Origin: Hippopus hippopus
Taxonomy: Eukaryota; Mollusca; Bivalvia; Cardiida; Cardiidae
Direction: 5' to 3'
Assembly (NCBI GenBank): GCA_946811185.2
Contig: OX328103.1
Span: 3,972,132 to 4,036,131 of the forward strand
DNA: 64,000 nt
Shown here: positions 19,672 to 30,473 of the stretch, in pieces
Layout of the letters: every line of letters starts with the position of its first letter
Numbering within the stretch: the stretch's first letter is position 1
Notes under the pieces: generated by a model
Databases searched by the model: none
What the model was told of the DNA's origin: nothing
Seen by the model: only the letters and a program-made list of their open reading frames with translations
Program-made: the position numbers and the translations under genes

Positions 19672-19915
19672 TGATGGAGAAGGCTTTTGAAAACATTGTG
19701 TGAAAAGGATAAAATGCTGGCAATCAGCATTGTCTTTTTTTCCCACAATGTTTTTATTCTTCAAAAGCAAAACCCTGGTTTGAACCATATTTCATATGTT
19801 AACCAGCAATTTCTCCTTTTGCCTCAACGTTACAAGCATTTCTTCTATTTCCACAATGTTTTCTCAAGCCCTTTTTGAGAAGAATTGTTAAAACTCAGGA
19901 TTGTGTTGAAAAGCA
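19672..19915. mobile_element. Two joined A fragments
   Basis: A - left half with core (GAAAACATTGTGTGAAAAGG), then from about 19798 core remnants and a + L arm ending ACTCAGGATTGTGTTGAAAA. Confidence 0.6.
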
Positions 19916-20105
19916 GTCATTACAATTGTAGAAATTGCTTATAGCAGCAATATCTCGATATGTCATACTGTTTTCAGATGCCGGCTGCTGATGTAACTTG
20001 ATGTAAAGTAATAATGACATGGATAACAATAATAATAATTTATTTCTCTACGGTCTGTTAATCATGATTTGCCATTTTGAACCTTGTCTGATCATGTGAC
20101 CTTAT

Positions 20106-20327
20106 TTAATCCTTTACCAGACGCGAAATTTTAGCCTTGTCGAAATTGAAAGCATTTGCAGACGACAATTTCAGTGTGGCTCAAATGGTGCAATTTTACT
20201 TCGATAGGGTAGAAAACATCGTGGGAAAAGGAGAAAATGCTGGTTACCAGCATGTTCTCCTTTTCCCACTATGTTTTCAATAGGCTTCTTTCCCAGGGTC
20301 ATTAAAAGCATTGAGCTGTAAGGTTAA
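20106..20327 (+). mobile_element. A MITE, first of a run of three
   Basis: TTAATCCTTTACCAGACGCG to GAGCTGTAAGGTTAA. Core intact (one change, CATGTTCTCC). Confidence 0.9.
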
Positions 20328-20552
20328 CCCTTTACCACACAATCCAGATTTTTAACAATGCAGACGAAAAAAGCTTTTGAAAACATTGTGAGAAAAGAAG
20401 AAAAAGCTGGTAACCAGCATTTTATCCTTTTTCACACAATGTTTTCTAGCCTTTTGATGAGAAATCTTATCATGTGAGTCAAATTGAATTTGTTGTCTGC
20501 TTATGCTTTCAATTTAGACGAGGCTTAAGTTTTGGCGTCGGTAAGGAGTTAA
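20324..20552 (-). mobile_element. A MITE, second of the run
   Basis: Shares its TTAA with both neighbours (20324-20327 and 20549-20552). 229 bp, core centre GGTAACC. Confidence 0.9.
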
Positions 20553-20768
20553 CCCTATACCACACAAACGGGGTTGTTAAAGAAGCAGTCTTTTGAAAAC
20601 GTTGTGAGAAAAGGAGAAAATGCTGGTAATCAGCACTTTCTCCTTTTCCCACAATGATTTCTACTCTTTGAATCGAACATTTCATGTTTTGACTAACTTT
20701 TAATTTGTTACCTGCTACTGCTTTGAATTTTGACTTGTCTAAAATTTTGTCGTCTGGTAAAGAGTTAA
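20549..20768 (-). mobile_element. A MITE, third of the run
   Basis: TTAACCCTATACCACACAAA to GTCTGGTAAAGAGTTAA. Confidence 0.9.
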
Positions 20769-20929
20769 GATAAATTGGAGGGAAAAAAGATTTATTCTAG
20801 AATTGTTTATCATGTAACCTTTGACAAAAGGGCTAAAAGTCATATTTCAAACTGATGCTTGATGATAAACGTTTTTTCTTTTTCAAATTGAATGAAATGT
20901 TTTGGCAGAGAAACAGGAAAAGTACAGAG

Positions 20930-21135
20930 TTGAGCCTGAGTTTTAATGAACCTGAGGAAAGAAGCTTTTTGAAAACATTGTGGGAAAAGTAGAAAATGCT
21001 GGTAACCAGCTTTTTCTACTTTTACTACAATTTTTTCTACCCTATCAAAGACAAATTGCATCTTTTAGGCCTCATTTGTCTGCAAATCCTTTCTATTTGG
21101 ACCAGTGTAAACTTCTTTTGTTTGGTTAAGAGTTA
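20930..21135 (-). mobile_element. A MITE with matched arm change
   Basis: The L terminus is missing. Both palindrome arms carry the same substitution (AAGTAGAAAA against TTTTCTACTT; the family has AAGGAG). Ends TTTGGTTAAGAGTTAA. Confidence 0.85.
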
Positions 21136-21139
21136 AAGA

Positions 21140-21345
21140 TAGAATGAAGATGGTCATTTGCGATAGGATTCATTCCTTCATCACTGTTGAACATTATTCT
21201 CTATGATGTATGTGGGAAAGTAGCCAGTGGCATAGAGAGAATGTTGTGCTTTCTAATGGTAAAAGAAAGCAATGGATAGGTTTAACTGGCCACCAGGATA
21301 TATTTTACTTATGTTGAAAATGACATTAAACAAGTCATTTAGATA
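21140..21345 (+). mobile_element. S1 SINE, 5'-truncated
   Basis: GATGGTCATTTGCGATAGGA, TGTGGGAAAGTAGCCAGTGG, tail ATGTTGAAAATGACATTAAA. Confidence 0.8.
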
Positions 21346-21485
21346 AAATTTTTCGTCCTTCAATTATAATCTGGACTGGGCCTGATTCTAAACATCTAAG
21401 CACTAACCAGGCTTTTTTGCCTGGAAACCCCCCCCCCCCACACACACACACACCTGTTTCTTAGAATTTGGACCCCGAAATTTAC

Positions 21486-21697
21486 TTAACACTTTGGCTG
21501 CTAAGCGCGACTCACTGACCTTTTGCGGACGGTGTAGATCAAGATCAGACTGCACAGAATGTGCAGTCTGATCTTTGATCTACTCTGTCCGATAAGCAGA
21601 TATTATTCTCAAAAACATAATTTTGAAATAGGAATAGTTAAGTTTTTTCTATCGCACTGAAAATGTTTATTTTAGTTATTTAGTAGGATAAGTGTTA
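21486..21697 (+). mobile_element. B MITE, short-arm type
   Basis: TTAACACTTTGGCTGCTAAG, GCGACTCACTGACCTTTTGC, palindrome round GCACAGAATGTGC, end TAGGATAAGTGTTAT. Confidence 0.87.
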
Positions 21698-22193
21698 TCC
21701 CTTATCCGGCTGAATAAATGAAATGCAACTTTCAAGCCGATAGTAAAAACCTGAATAGTATTATTATCCCCCACCGAAGGCGGAAGGATATAGTTTTAGC
21801 GTTGTCTGTCCATCTGTCCTTCCGTCCATCCGTCCGTGTGTTTGTCCGGGACAATATCTCCAATACCATTGGACGGAATTTTGTGAAACTTTATACATGT
21901 GTACAATAACCTATTCCGCCGATATAGTTGTTTTCTTTTTTTGATTTGATGCAAAATGGCCGACTGGGAGCGATTTTCAGTTACGCGGTTGCGTCAAATT
22001 TTGAAAAGCTCTTTTTCGGCGGGGGATATCATTTCAGCGAAATTGCTTGTTTCAATTCAGTTCTGTGAGGGAAAACATCTTCTTATCAGACAGTGTAGAT
22101 CCTAGATCAGGCTGCATGTTCTGTGCAGTCTGATCTTAATCGACACTGTCTGCTAAAGGCCAGTAAGTTGTGCTTTAGCACCCTAAGGGGTAA
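21694..22193 (-). mobile_element. B MITE split by H4
   Basis: CCCTTATCCGGCTGAATAAA, AGTAAAAACCTGAATAGTA, insert, then TCAATTCAGTTCTGTGAGGG, the palindrome (CAGGCTGCATGTTCTGTGCA) and CACCCTAAGGGGTAA. Its first four bases are the last four of the preceding B copy. Confidence 0.85.
21763..22050 (+). mobile_element. H4 Helitron-like element
   Basis: About 288 bp. ATTATCCCCCACCGAAGGCG, a GTCC tract (21813-21838), GGGACAATATCTCCAATACC, then the inverted subterminal GGCGGGGGATATC and the end AATTGCTTGTT. Close relative at 53130-53408. Confidence 0.75.
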
Positions 22194-22228
22194 TTTCCCC
22201 CTAATATTAAGTTTTTGCCTAAAAAGTA

Positions 22229-22472
22229 TTTCGCAAGCCCCTGTAGAGCAGTCAGTAGTTTACAGGACTTGAGAACAGGGGGTTGCTAGTTCGAATCCCG
22301 AACTTGGCAAATTTCCTTCTGAGTATTGATGATGGTCAGATTTATTTATGTCTTACAGCTGATCATTCTTTTGACGATGGTTATGCTGGAAAGCAGCCAG
22401 TGGTTGGAAAGAATATTGTGCAAAGTACTGGTAAAAAGAAACTCTAGTAGAGCATAGATAGGTGCTCAATCC
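22229..22472 (+). mobile_element. S1 SINE with tRNA-like head
   Basis: GTAGAGCAGTCAGTAG, GACTTGAGAACAGGGGGTTG, B box AGTTCGAATCCCG, body with GGAAAGCAGCCAGTGG. Tail lost after GGTGCTCAATCC. Confidence 0.82.
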
Positions 22473-22484
22473 ATAGTAGGAATC

Positions 22485-22704
22485 TTAAACCTTATCTTCC
22501 TAAATCACTTGAAAAAAAAACTTTGAAGCTGATAGTAAATATCTTAATTTTGCTATTTCAGTGTTATTTTTTGGGGGGGGGGGAAATATCTTCTCTTTGG
22601 ACAGTGTAGATCTAAGATCAGACTGCATGTTCTGTGCAGTCTGATCTTAGATCTACACTGTCCGCAAAAGGCTATTGAGTCGCGCTGAAGCAGCCTTAGG
22701 GTTA
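22485..22704 (-). mobile_element. B MITE, short-arm type
   Basis: TTAAACCTTATCTTCCTAAA, G10 run near 22573, near-perfect palindrome GGACAGTGTAGATC ... GATCTACACTGTCC, end GCAGCCTTAGGGTTAG. Confidence 0.85.
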
Positions 22705-22907
22705 GTTTTCCAAGGTTTGAGGCTATGATGAAGGAAGAAAAAAAAGGCATTCATCTATGTGTGAATGGGTGAGATAAATCACATTTAGTGGTGATTAATC
22801 AGGCCCTAACTAGACCCGGGCTGTCAGACTGGACCTATTATAATCAATACCGAACAGCTTTACGATGTCAAGACCATTTTCAGTAAAGACATTTTTGTTG
22901 ATTTATC

Positions 22908-23102
22908 CCACACAGTTAGCCTTTTTGAAAACATTGTGGGAAAAAGGAGAAAATGCTGGTAATCAGCATTTTCTCCTTTTCCCCACCATGTTTTCTACTT
23001 GTTCAAAGACAAACCCTATCATTTGAGCCACATTGAATTTGTTGTTTGCAAATGCTTTCAATTTGGACAAGTCTAAAATTTTTTTGTTTTGAAAAAAATT
23101 AA
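22908..23102 (-). mobile_element. A MITE, L arm truncated
   Basis: Core with GGTAATC centre, R arm TTGTTTGCAAATGCTTTCAA, end TTTGAAAAAAATTAA. Confidence 0.85.
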
Positions 23103-23204
23103 CCCAATATACCCCCCACAAAGCCATTCCATGTAAGTTCCAGCTTTTGTAAAATATTGAGGGAAAAGGAACTGTTGATTCCTTTCCATTTGGAGCTTAA
23201 AACT

Positions 23205-23280
23205 TTACTGCTTTCCAGACAATAAAATTATGAACTTGTTCGAATTAGAAGCATTTGAAAAAGCATAAATTTTGAAAACT
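23205..23280 (+). mobile_element. A MITE R-arm fragment
   Basis: CTTTACTGCTTTCCAGACAA and TTCGAATTAGAAGCATTTG, cut by the following copy. Confidence 0.6.
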
Positions 23281-23508
23281 TTAACCCTTTACCACACGAT
23301 CCTGAGTTTTAACTTCCATGGAATACAAGGCTTTTGAAAACATTGTGGAAAAAGGAAAAAAATGCTGGTAACCAGCATTCTCTCCATTTTCCCACAATGT
23401 TTTTCTTCCTATTTAAGACAGAAATCATTGGAGCCATATTTGAATTGCTGTCTGTACATGCTTTCAGTATGGGCCAGACTAAAATTTTGTTGTTTGATAA
23501 AGAGTTAC
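23281..23508 (-). mobile_element. A MITE, full length
   Basis: TTAACCCTTTACCACACGAT to TTGTTTGATAAAGAGTTA, with a slightly mismatched core. Confidence 0.9.
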
Positions 23509-23591
23509 CTAAAGCCTTAATCATTTGATTATCTATATTTTACAGTGATACTTTCCTCATCCAGCATATTCAGTAAGTTTTGTTTGATGTG

Positions 23592-23818
23592 TAGACTCTG
23601 CCAAACGGCAAAATTGTGGACTTGACCAAAATTGAAAGCATTAGCAGATAGCAAATTTGATGTTGACAAAATAATGATTTCTTTCTTTGATGTGGTAGAA
23701 AACATTGTGGGGAAAAAGAGAAAATGCTGGTTACCAGCATTTTCTCCTTTTTCCACATTGTTTTTAAAAGCCTTCTTTGCCTTGCTTGTTAAAACTCGGA
23801 ATTGTGTGGTGAAGAATC
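23592..23818 (+). mobile_element. A MITE, full length
   Basis: CTCTGCCAAACGGCAAAATT R arm, core centre GGTTACC, L arm ending GTGTGGTGAAGAATCAA. Confidence 0.87.
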
Positions 23819-23995
23819 AAATCTTTACAACCTTTTACAACCTGAACGAAGAAGGCTGGTAACCAGCATTTTCTCCTTTTTCCACAATGTTTTCTACCCT
23901 ATTTAAGACAACTTCTTTCATTTGAGCCACATTTAAATTGCCGTCTGCTCATGCTTTCAATCTGGACCAGAATAAAATTTGTGATGAAGAGTTAA
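23815..23995 (-). mobile_element. A MITE, first core arm deleted
   Basis: L arm joined at GAAGAAGGCTGGTAACCAGC, so only the second arm remains. R arm normal, end GATGAAGAGTTAA. Confidence 0.8.
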
Positions 23996-24188
23996 GGAGA
24001 TGATGTGACAGGTGTTAGAAAATGGAGGATGTAGGTATATGTTACAGGCAGAAACTTTCATGCATTCATGCATCTATTTGCATTTATATAGAAGACACAA
24101 GTTGACCTATTAACTGTTGGCTTAGACATTGTGACACCTTGATAAATTGCACAGAACAGGAAAAAAAAATGTATGCATAGTTGAAGCA

Positions 24189-24723
24189 TTAAAGGCCCAG
24201 TGCTGGCCAAAAGTAAAAAATGAAGGCGTTAAAATACATATGAATGTAATTCATACTATCTAAAAGCATGGAAATTATTGTGAAGATGACAGTTTGTTAT
24301 TGTATGGTTGGTCTATGTGTTAGATGTTTGCACAAAAAAATAATTAAAACTAGGTAAAAAAATGCTAGGTTGCTCTAAACAATGTATACTTTTTACCATA
24401 CTTTTTAAAGGTATGATTGTGACTCATGACCTGGTGGTTGCAGGTTAGATACTAGGCTGAGGCAAACTTTCTTTACAGTGATTTTTCGCCTCTCACCTCT
24501 GATGCATGTGAGAAAAGTAGTCAGTGACTTGGAAAGAAAGTTGTGTCTGTACTGGTGTGAGAAAGCCAAAAAACACATTTGTAGGTGCACTGACGGCCAT
24601 GATATAACCTAAACTGTTGAAATGGAGCTAAACTCTAATACAAACAAAATAAAAGGTGTGAGTAAAATTTAAATGCATTTTTGCACCCTCGTTGTTTACT
24701 TTTGGCTGCTAATGGGCCTTTAA
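24189..24723. mobile_element. G foldback MITE split by S2 SINE
   Basis: Inverted ends TTAAAGGCCCAGTGCTGGCC and GGCTGCTAATGGGCCTTTAA, inner arms AAAAGTAAAAAATGAAGG / GTTGTTTACTTTT. TTAA at both ends. Relative at 41742-42121. Confidence 0.82.
24417..24651 (+). mobile_element. S2 SINE, 5'-truncated, with TSD
   Basis: CATGACCTGGTGGTTGCAGG, GCAAACTTTCTTTACAG, GATGCATGTGAGAAAAGTAG, tail TGTTGAAATGGAGCTAAACT. Flanked by AAAGGTATGA (24407-24416) and AAAGGTGTGA (24652-24661). Confidence 0.85.
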
Positions 24724-25084
24724 GTGTAGAAGCACAATAAATAAGTAACATCTGGTCTGAGAAATTGGTAGAAATCATGCATTTCAACACTTTCTACTCA
24801 AGAGTGTGAAGAAAATAAAATGGATGGCTTAGCTTCTTGCCAAATGTCAAGAATTTTAGACTTTTCAGATTGAAAGCCTTTGCAGGCGACAAATTAGATA
24901 CGGCACAAAGGGTAGGATTTGTACCAGAAAGGGTAGAAAACATTGTGAGAAGAAGAGAAAATGCTGGTAACCAGGATTTTCTCCTTTTCCATCAATGTTT
25001 TCTACTTCTTCATAACATAACATGAGCTACATTTAATTTGTTGTCTGCAAAATTAATGCTTTCTATTTGACCTAGTCTTTAATT

Positions 25085-26147
25085 TTTTAGCTCCACTGGC
25101 CGAAGGCCAGCGAGCTATTGTCATGGCGATGTGTCCGTCGTGCGTCCGTCCGTCCGTCGTGCGTCCGTCCGTCCGTTCGTTCGTCCGTTCGTCCCTGCGT
25201 GCGTGCGTCCGTAAACTTTTTCTTTAAAAAACTTCTCCTCAGAAACTATTGACTGGATTTTTACCAAATTTCACAGGAATGTTCCTTTGGTGGTCCTCTT
25301 TCAAATTCCTTCAAATAATTGTGTTCCATGAAGAATTCTGGTTGCCATGGCAACCAAAGTAAAAAATCTTTAAAAATCTTCTCCTCCCAAACCGCTATTT
25401 GGATAGCATTATTATTTTGCAGGAGTGTTCCTTAGATACAGGTTTACAGAATTCCTTAAAAAAAAAATGATCTTTCAAAAAACATGGCTTTTATGGGAGA
25501 CTCATTTTCCTTTTATGGTATAAAGTAAAATCTTTGAAAAATTTCTTCTCTAAAACTATTCATTGGATTTCATTGTTGTTTTGCAGGTAAGTTCCTATGG
25601 TGGTTGTCTACCAAATTGTTTCTATGGTGGTTGTCTACCAAATTCCTTTTAAAATCAAAGTGCTGTAAGCACTGTAATCGGTCGTCACTGAATGATTATT
25701 GGTTGGTTGGATGTATTGGAGTTTAACGCCACTTTAACAAGCGAGCTATTGTCATGGCATTGTGTCCGTCGTCCGTCCGTCCCTTCGTCCGTGCATGTGT
25801 CCGTAATTTTTTTCTTTAAAAAACTTCTCCTCAGAAACTATTGACTGGATTTTTACCAAATTTCTTAGGAATGTTCCTTTGGTGGTCCTCTTTCAAATTC
25901 CTTCAAATAATTGTGTTCCATGAAGAATTCTGGTTGTTCCGTCTGTCCGTCCCTTCGTTCGTCCGTCCGTTTGTCCGTGCGTGGCTGGTTACCATTTTTT
26001 TCTTCTTTTCTCACAAGTTTTTTCGATACCCTTTTTCTTCAGTGAGCTAAAATGCAGGATTGAATGATAATTGTTAAAAACTTCCTTTCGCCATTATAGA
26101 AATATCAGGCCTGTGGAACGATACAGGCGCTCAAGCGCCTCTAGTTT
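25085..26147 (+). mobile_element. H1 element, rearranged double copy
   Basis: TTTTAGCTCCACTGGCCGAA with a long GTCC/GTTC tract, a body to about 25655, then a second partial H1 from about 25741 (AGCGAGCTATTGTCATGGCA) with its own GTCC tract and another at about 25938-25980. 3' end with CAGGCGCTCAAGCGCCT and CTAGTT. Confidence 0.75.
25700..25745 (-). mobile_element. S2 SINE tail fragment
   Basis: TGGAGTTTAACGCCACTTTA is the reverse of the S2 tail. It sits at the join between the two H1 pieces. Confidence 0.6.
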
Positions 26148-26171
26148 TTGTCTAGTTAAGAACTAAGTCAG

Positions 26172-26402
26172 TTAACCCTTTACCACACAATCCCAGGTGT
26201 TAACGCCACTGGGAAAGAAGCCTTTTGAAAACATTGTTGGAAAAGGAAAAAAATGCTGGTAAACAGCATTTTTTTCCTTTTCCCACAATGTTTTCTACCC
26301 TATCAAAGAAAAATTGGACCATTTGAGCCACACTGACATTGTCATCTGCGAGTGCTTTCAATCTGGACAAGGCTAAAATTTTGTCGTCTGGTGAAGATTT
26401 AA
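26172..26402 (-). mobile_element. A MITE with matched arm change
   Basis: 231 bp, TTAACCCTTTACCACACAAT to GTCTGGTGAAGATTTAA. Both arms changed alike: GGAAAAAAATGC / GCATTTTTTTCC (family GGAGAAAATGC). Confidence 0.9.
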
Positions 26403-26528
26403 GTCTGTTAAGTCAGTGCTGACAAAAGGTTTGCATGGGTCATAAACTTGATACAGCCTGTCAACAGGTCTCTGCAGCAATGTGTTGTTTATGAGCATAT
26501 AATGTCAACCGTTTTGTCACATAATTAT

Positions 26529-26754
26529 TTAACTCTCAACCACACAATACCAGTTTAACGACCCTGAAAGAGAAGGCTCTTGAAAACATAGTGGGGAAAG
26601 GAAAAAAATGCTAGTAAACAGCATTTCCTCCTTTCCCCACAGTGTTTCTACTCTATCAAAGACAGAAATCACCATTTTAGCTACATTTAATTTGTTGCCT
26701 GCAGATGCTTTCAATTTGGTGCGTGCCAAAACTTTGTCGTTCGATAGAGAGTAA
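26529..26754 (-). mobile_element. A MITE with matched arm change
   Basis: TTAACTCTCAACCACACAAT start. Arms share GTGGGGAAAGG / CCTTTCCCCAC (family GTGGGAAAAGG). End TCGATAGAGAGTAA. Confidence 0.88.
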
Positions 26755-26839
26755 ATAAGACACTACCTCCTTAAACAAACTTTCTTCAGGAGAATTTGAA
26801 AACATACATGTCAAAGTAGGAGATAAAGGAATTAAAGGT

Positions 26840-27077
26840 TTAAACCTTTATCACACAATCAGGAGTTTTAATGACATTGAGGAAGAAGCCTTCTGATTAC
26901 ATTAAGGGAGAAGTAGAAAATGCTGGTAACCAGCATTTTTGTCCTTTTCTCCCCAACAATGTTTCCTGCCCTTTCAGAGACAGCCCCACAATTTGAACCA
27001 CATAATTTATAATTTTTCACATGCAGAAGCTTTCAATTAGGATATGTCTGTAATTAAGTAATTTAGTTAAGAGTTAA
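26840..27077 (-). mobile_element. A MITE, diverged core
   Basis: TTAAACCTTTATCACACAAT to TTTAGTTAAGAGTTAA. Inner core good, outer arms mismatched. Confidence 0.85.
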
Positions 27078-27147
27078 CATTTGAATACATTTGAAAAGAT
27101 TGTGACACAGGGATAAACTACTTGTCAAGAGCATTTTCTATTTTGAC

Positions 27148-27375
27148 AAAATTCTTTACCAAATCACAATATTTTGGGCTCACCCAAATTGAAGGCATTT
27201 GCAGGCTACAAAATAAATGTAACTCAAAAGATGATGTCTGCCTTTGATAGGGTAGAAAACATTGAGGGAAAAGGAGAAAATGCTGGTAACCAGCATTTTC
27301 TCCTTTTCCCTTTATGTTTTCAAAAGCCTTCTTCTTCATGGCCGTTAAAACTCGGGATTGTGTGGTAAAGGGTAA
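27148..27375 (+). mobile_element. A MITE, full length
   Basis: TTCTTTACCAAATCACAATA R arm. Core in which ATTGAGGGAAAAGG faces CCTTTTCCCTTTAT. Ends GTGTGGTAAAGGGTAA. Confidence 0.87.
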
Positions 27376-27439
27376 AAAAGGGGTCTGTTGCAAGAAAAGA
27401 GAAGGGTGCCAGGAGGAAGTAACAAGGTAACCTTCAACA

Positions 27440-28700
27440 TTCTGTCCAGGGCGACATGTGCTGCTGTAGAGATAGTTACCAAGGTGGTCTGAAGGTTACC
27501 ATGGTACAATGTCAGGACCCTTGCATGTTGTGCTGCTATTGAAGTTCTAATCTGGTCAGACATGTGACAATGCCTTGCCTTGGCATAAGAATAACATTGC
27601 AGTTGTAGAGATAAAAATTTGACCTTCATTGTCATAGTACAATGCTATGACCTTATACCAAACTATGTTGCTGTTGATATACCAAGGTGGCTTGAGGGTT
27701 GTTATCATACAATACCATGGCCATATACCTACTATAATGCTATAGATATACCAAGGTGGTCTGAAGGATGCAATGGTACAATGCCAAGGCCTTATACCAA
27801 ACTATACTGCAGTAGATATACCGTGGTGGTCTGAAGGTTGTCATGGTACAATGTCATGGCCTTATACCAAGCTATGCTGCTGTAGATATACCACGGTGGT
27901 CAGTAAAGGTCATCATGGTACATTGCCAAGGCCTTTCACCAAACTTTATCACTTTTGATATACTAAGGTGGTCTGAAGGTTGTCATTGTACAATGCCATA
28001 GTGTCTTATACCAAACTGTGTTGCTGTGGATATACCATGGTGGTCTGAAGGTTGTCATGGTACAATCCCAAGGCCCTATACCAAACTAAAATGCTTTATA
28101 TGTACCAAGGTGGTCTGAAGGTTGTCATCGTACAATGCTAAGGCCTTATACAAACAATGCTGCTGTAGATATACCAAGGTGGTTTGAAGAATGTCATAGT
28201 ACAATGCCAAGGCCTTATACCAAACTATGCTGCTGTGGATATACCAAGGTGGTCTGAAGAATGTCATGGTGCATTGTCAGGACCCTAGAATGTTTTGCTG
28301 TTGTAGAGCTACCAATTTGGCCTGACTGTGTTACAATGCCCGGGCATTAGAATAACATTACTGTTGTAGAGATAAAAATGTGACCTTCATTGCTATGGCA
28401 CAATGCCATGGCCTTATCCCAAACTATGCTGCTGTAGATATACTAAGGTGGTCTGAAGGTTGTCGTGGTTCAAAACCAAGGTCTTATACCAAATAATGCT
28501 GCTGTAGATATAGCAAGGTGGTCTGAAGGTTGTCATGGTTCAATGCTAAGGTCTTATACCAAACTGTTGCTGTAGATATACCAAGGTGGTCTGGAGGTTG
28601 CCATGGTACAATATCAGGACCCTAGCTTGTTTTGTTGCTGTAGAGCTACCAATTTGGTCTGACCATGTTACAATGCCCAGGCATAAGAAAAAGATTTCTG
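27440..28700. repeat. 70-bp minisatellite with higher-order structure
   Basis: About 15 imperfect units of 68-72 bp: GCCTTATACCAAACTATGCT, GCTGTAGATATACCAAGGTG, GTCTGAAGGTTGTCATGGTA, CAATGCCAAG. A different pair of units (CAGGACCCT ... GAGCTACCAATTTGGTCTGA ... CCCAGGCATAAGAA) recurs at about 27510, 28268 and 28607, dividing the array into blocks. Confidence 0.92.
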
Positions 28701-29203
28701 TTTTAGGGATATCAATCACTCATATGCCACTGTAGCTGGATGATACAAAGGTTGTCTAGGGTTGTCATGTTTTCTAATTTACAGTGCAATACTAAGAGTT
28801 TAGTCCACTACCATACAAGCTTTTTATATATTTCCAATGGAGTGCTGTATGTCAGTCAGTTTGACTGTTAGTAGCATTTTTTAGGAACTCTCCTTGAAAC
28901 AGATTTCATCTGAATTTCCTTCAAACTTACTACAGTACATATCCCTATGAAAGGGCTTTTGTGTGGGTCAATTTAGGCAGCCCTGAGTTACTTGTCCTTG
29001 CATTTAGAATTTTGAATTTTCTTGTGCAGCTCTTTTTACAGTTTCAGTCTGGATCCCATGAAACTTATCATAGCGTATAATGTCTATGACATGTCACATA
29101 TCTTTTTTTTTTCCAGTCTGGTGTGTGGGGGTGTTCCAGACTTTTTTTGTCTCTGAGGTTAGAAATAAGCTATTTCTTGTACTTCTTGCAGTTTTTATTG
29201 ATT
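28701..29203. other. No recognised feature
   Basis: Follows the minisatellite. I see no family member, hairpin or plausible exon. Confidence 0.5.
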
Positions 29204-29818
29204 TTTAGCTCCACTGGCCGAAGGCCAGCGAGCTATTGTCATGGCGTTGTGCCCGTCGTGCGTCCATCCGTCCGTCCGTTCGTCCGTGCGTGCGTCCGTA
29301 AACTTTTTCTTTAAAAAACTTCTCCTCAGAAACTATTGACTGGATTTTTACCAAATTTCACAGGAATGTTCCTTTGGTGGTCCTCTTTCAAATTCCTTCA
29401 AATAATTGTGTTCCATGAAGAATTCTGGTTGCCATGGCAACCAAAGTAAAAAACCTTTAAAAATCTTCTCCTCCCAAACCGCTATTTGGATAGCATTATT
29501 ATTTTGCAGGAATGTTCCTTAGATACAGGTTTACAGAATTCCTTAAAAAAAAAAAGATCTGTCAAAAAACATGGCTTTTATGGGAGACTCATTTTCCTTT
29601 TATGGTATAAAGTAAAATCTTTGAAAAATTTCTTCTCTAAAACTATTCATTGGATTTCATTGTTGTTTTGCAGGTAAGTTCCTATGGTGGTTGTCTACCA
29701 AATTGTTTCTTCAGTGAGCTAAAATGCAGGATTGAATGATAATTGTTAAAAACTTCCTTTCGCCATTATAGAAATATCAGGCCTGTGGAGCGATACAGGC
29801 GCTCAAGCGCCTCTAGTT
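29204..29818 (+). mobile_element. H1 Helitron-like element
   Basis: Intact copy: TTTTTAGCTCCACTGG, GTCC tract (about 29249-29300), GGCCTGTGGAGC subterminal inverted repeat, 3' hairpin and CTAGTT. Differs from 3625-4240 at only a handful of places by eye, so both are recent. Confidence 0.78.
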
Positions 29819-29861
29819 TTTAACCCTTTACCAAACAAATCTTAGTTTTAATGACCCTTAA
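29819..29861 (-). mobile_element. A MITE L-end fragment
   Basis: TTAACCCTTTACCAAACAAA to TTTTAATGACCC, cut by the next copy's TTAA. Confidence 0.65.
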
Positions 29862-30085
29862 CCCTTTACCACACAATGACGACTTTTAATGACCCTGAGG
29901 AAGATGCCTTTTGAAAACAATGTGGGAAAAGGAGAAAATGCTGGTAACCAGCATTTTGTTCTTTCCTCACAAAGTTTTCTACCCTATCAAAGAAAAATTG
30001 CTTCATTTGAGCCAGTATGAAATTGTCGTATGCAAATGTTTTCAATCTGGATATGTCTAAAATTTTGCTGTGTGGTAAAGGGTGA
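29858..30085 (-). mobile_element. A MITE, full length
   Basis: TTAACCCTTTACCACACAAT to GTGTGGTAAAGGGTGAA. Confidence 0.9.
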
Positions 30086-30240
30086 AGAAGAATGTTTTCT
30101 GCCCTATCTAAAACAAATTATCATTTTTTTTGCCCTATCAAAGACAGAAGTCACAATTTGAGCTACATTTATTTTGTTGCGAACAAATGCTCTCAATTTA
30201 GTCTGGCCCAAAATTTTGTTGTATTTTAGAGAGTTATTGT
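30086..30240 (-). mobile_element. A MITE R-arm duplicate
   Basis: AATGTTTTCTGCCCTATCTA, then TGCCCTATCAAAGACAGAAG and a complete R arm ending TTAGAGAGTTAT. No core. Confidence 0.7.
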
Positions 30241-30473
30241 ATGGCTAACCTTGAACAGAGTTTTCTTTTTAATTCTTATTACCGCAATGCTTTTGAAAGG
30301 AGTATAAGTATTATTGACTCCTTTTCCCACAATATTTTCTTATGTTCTTATCTGCATGGACACAAAGTTATTTTTCTGCAGAATGAGTGGATTATGAAAA
30401 GTGTCAAGCCTCCTGGCACATGGAAAAGGAAGACAAACGTTTTTTTGCTGCAAAGACTTTTTGTATCTCTGGT

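Larger units (their letters stand above)
24830..26175. mobile_element. A MITE isomer with two R arms, split by H1
   Basis: R arm (TTGCAGGCGACAAATTAG), core, then a second R arm (TTTGTTGTCTGCAAAATTAA) where L should be. Interrupted in TAATTTT at 25085. After the H1 block it finishes TTTTGTCTAGTTAAGAACTA. Confidence 0.75.

Noticed and set aside
27619..28267. Repetitive protein encoded by the 70-bp minisatellite
   Set aside because: 70 bp is not a multiple of three. Short repeated peptides are by-products and stops occur in every frame.
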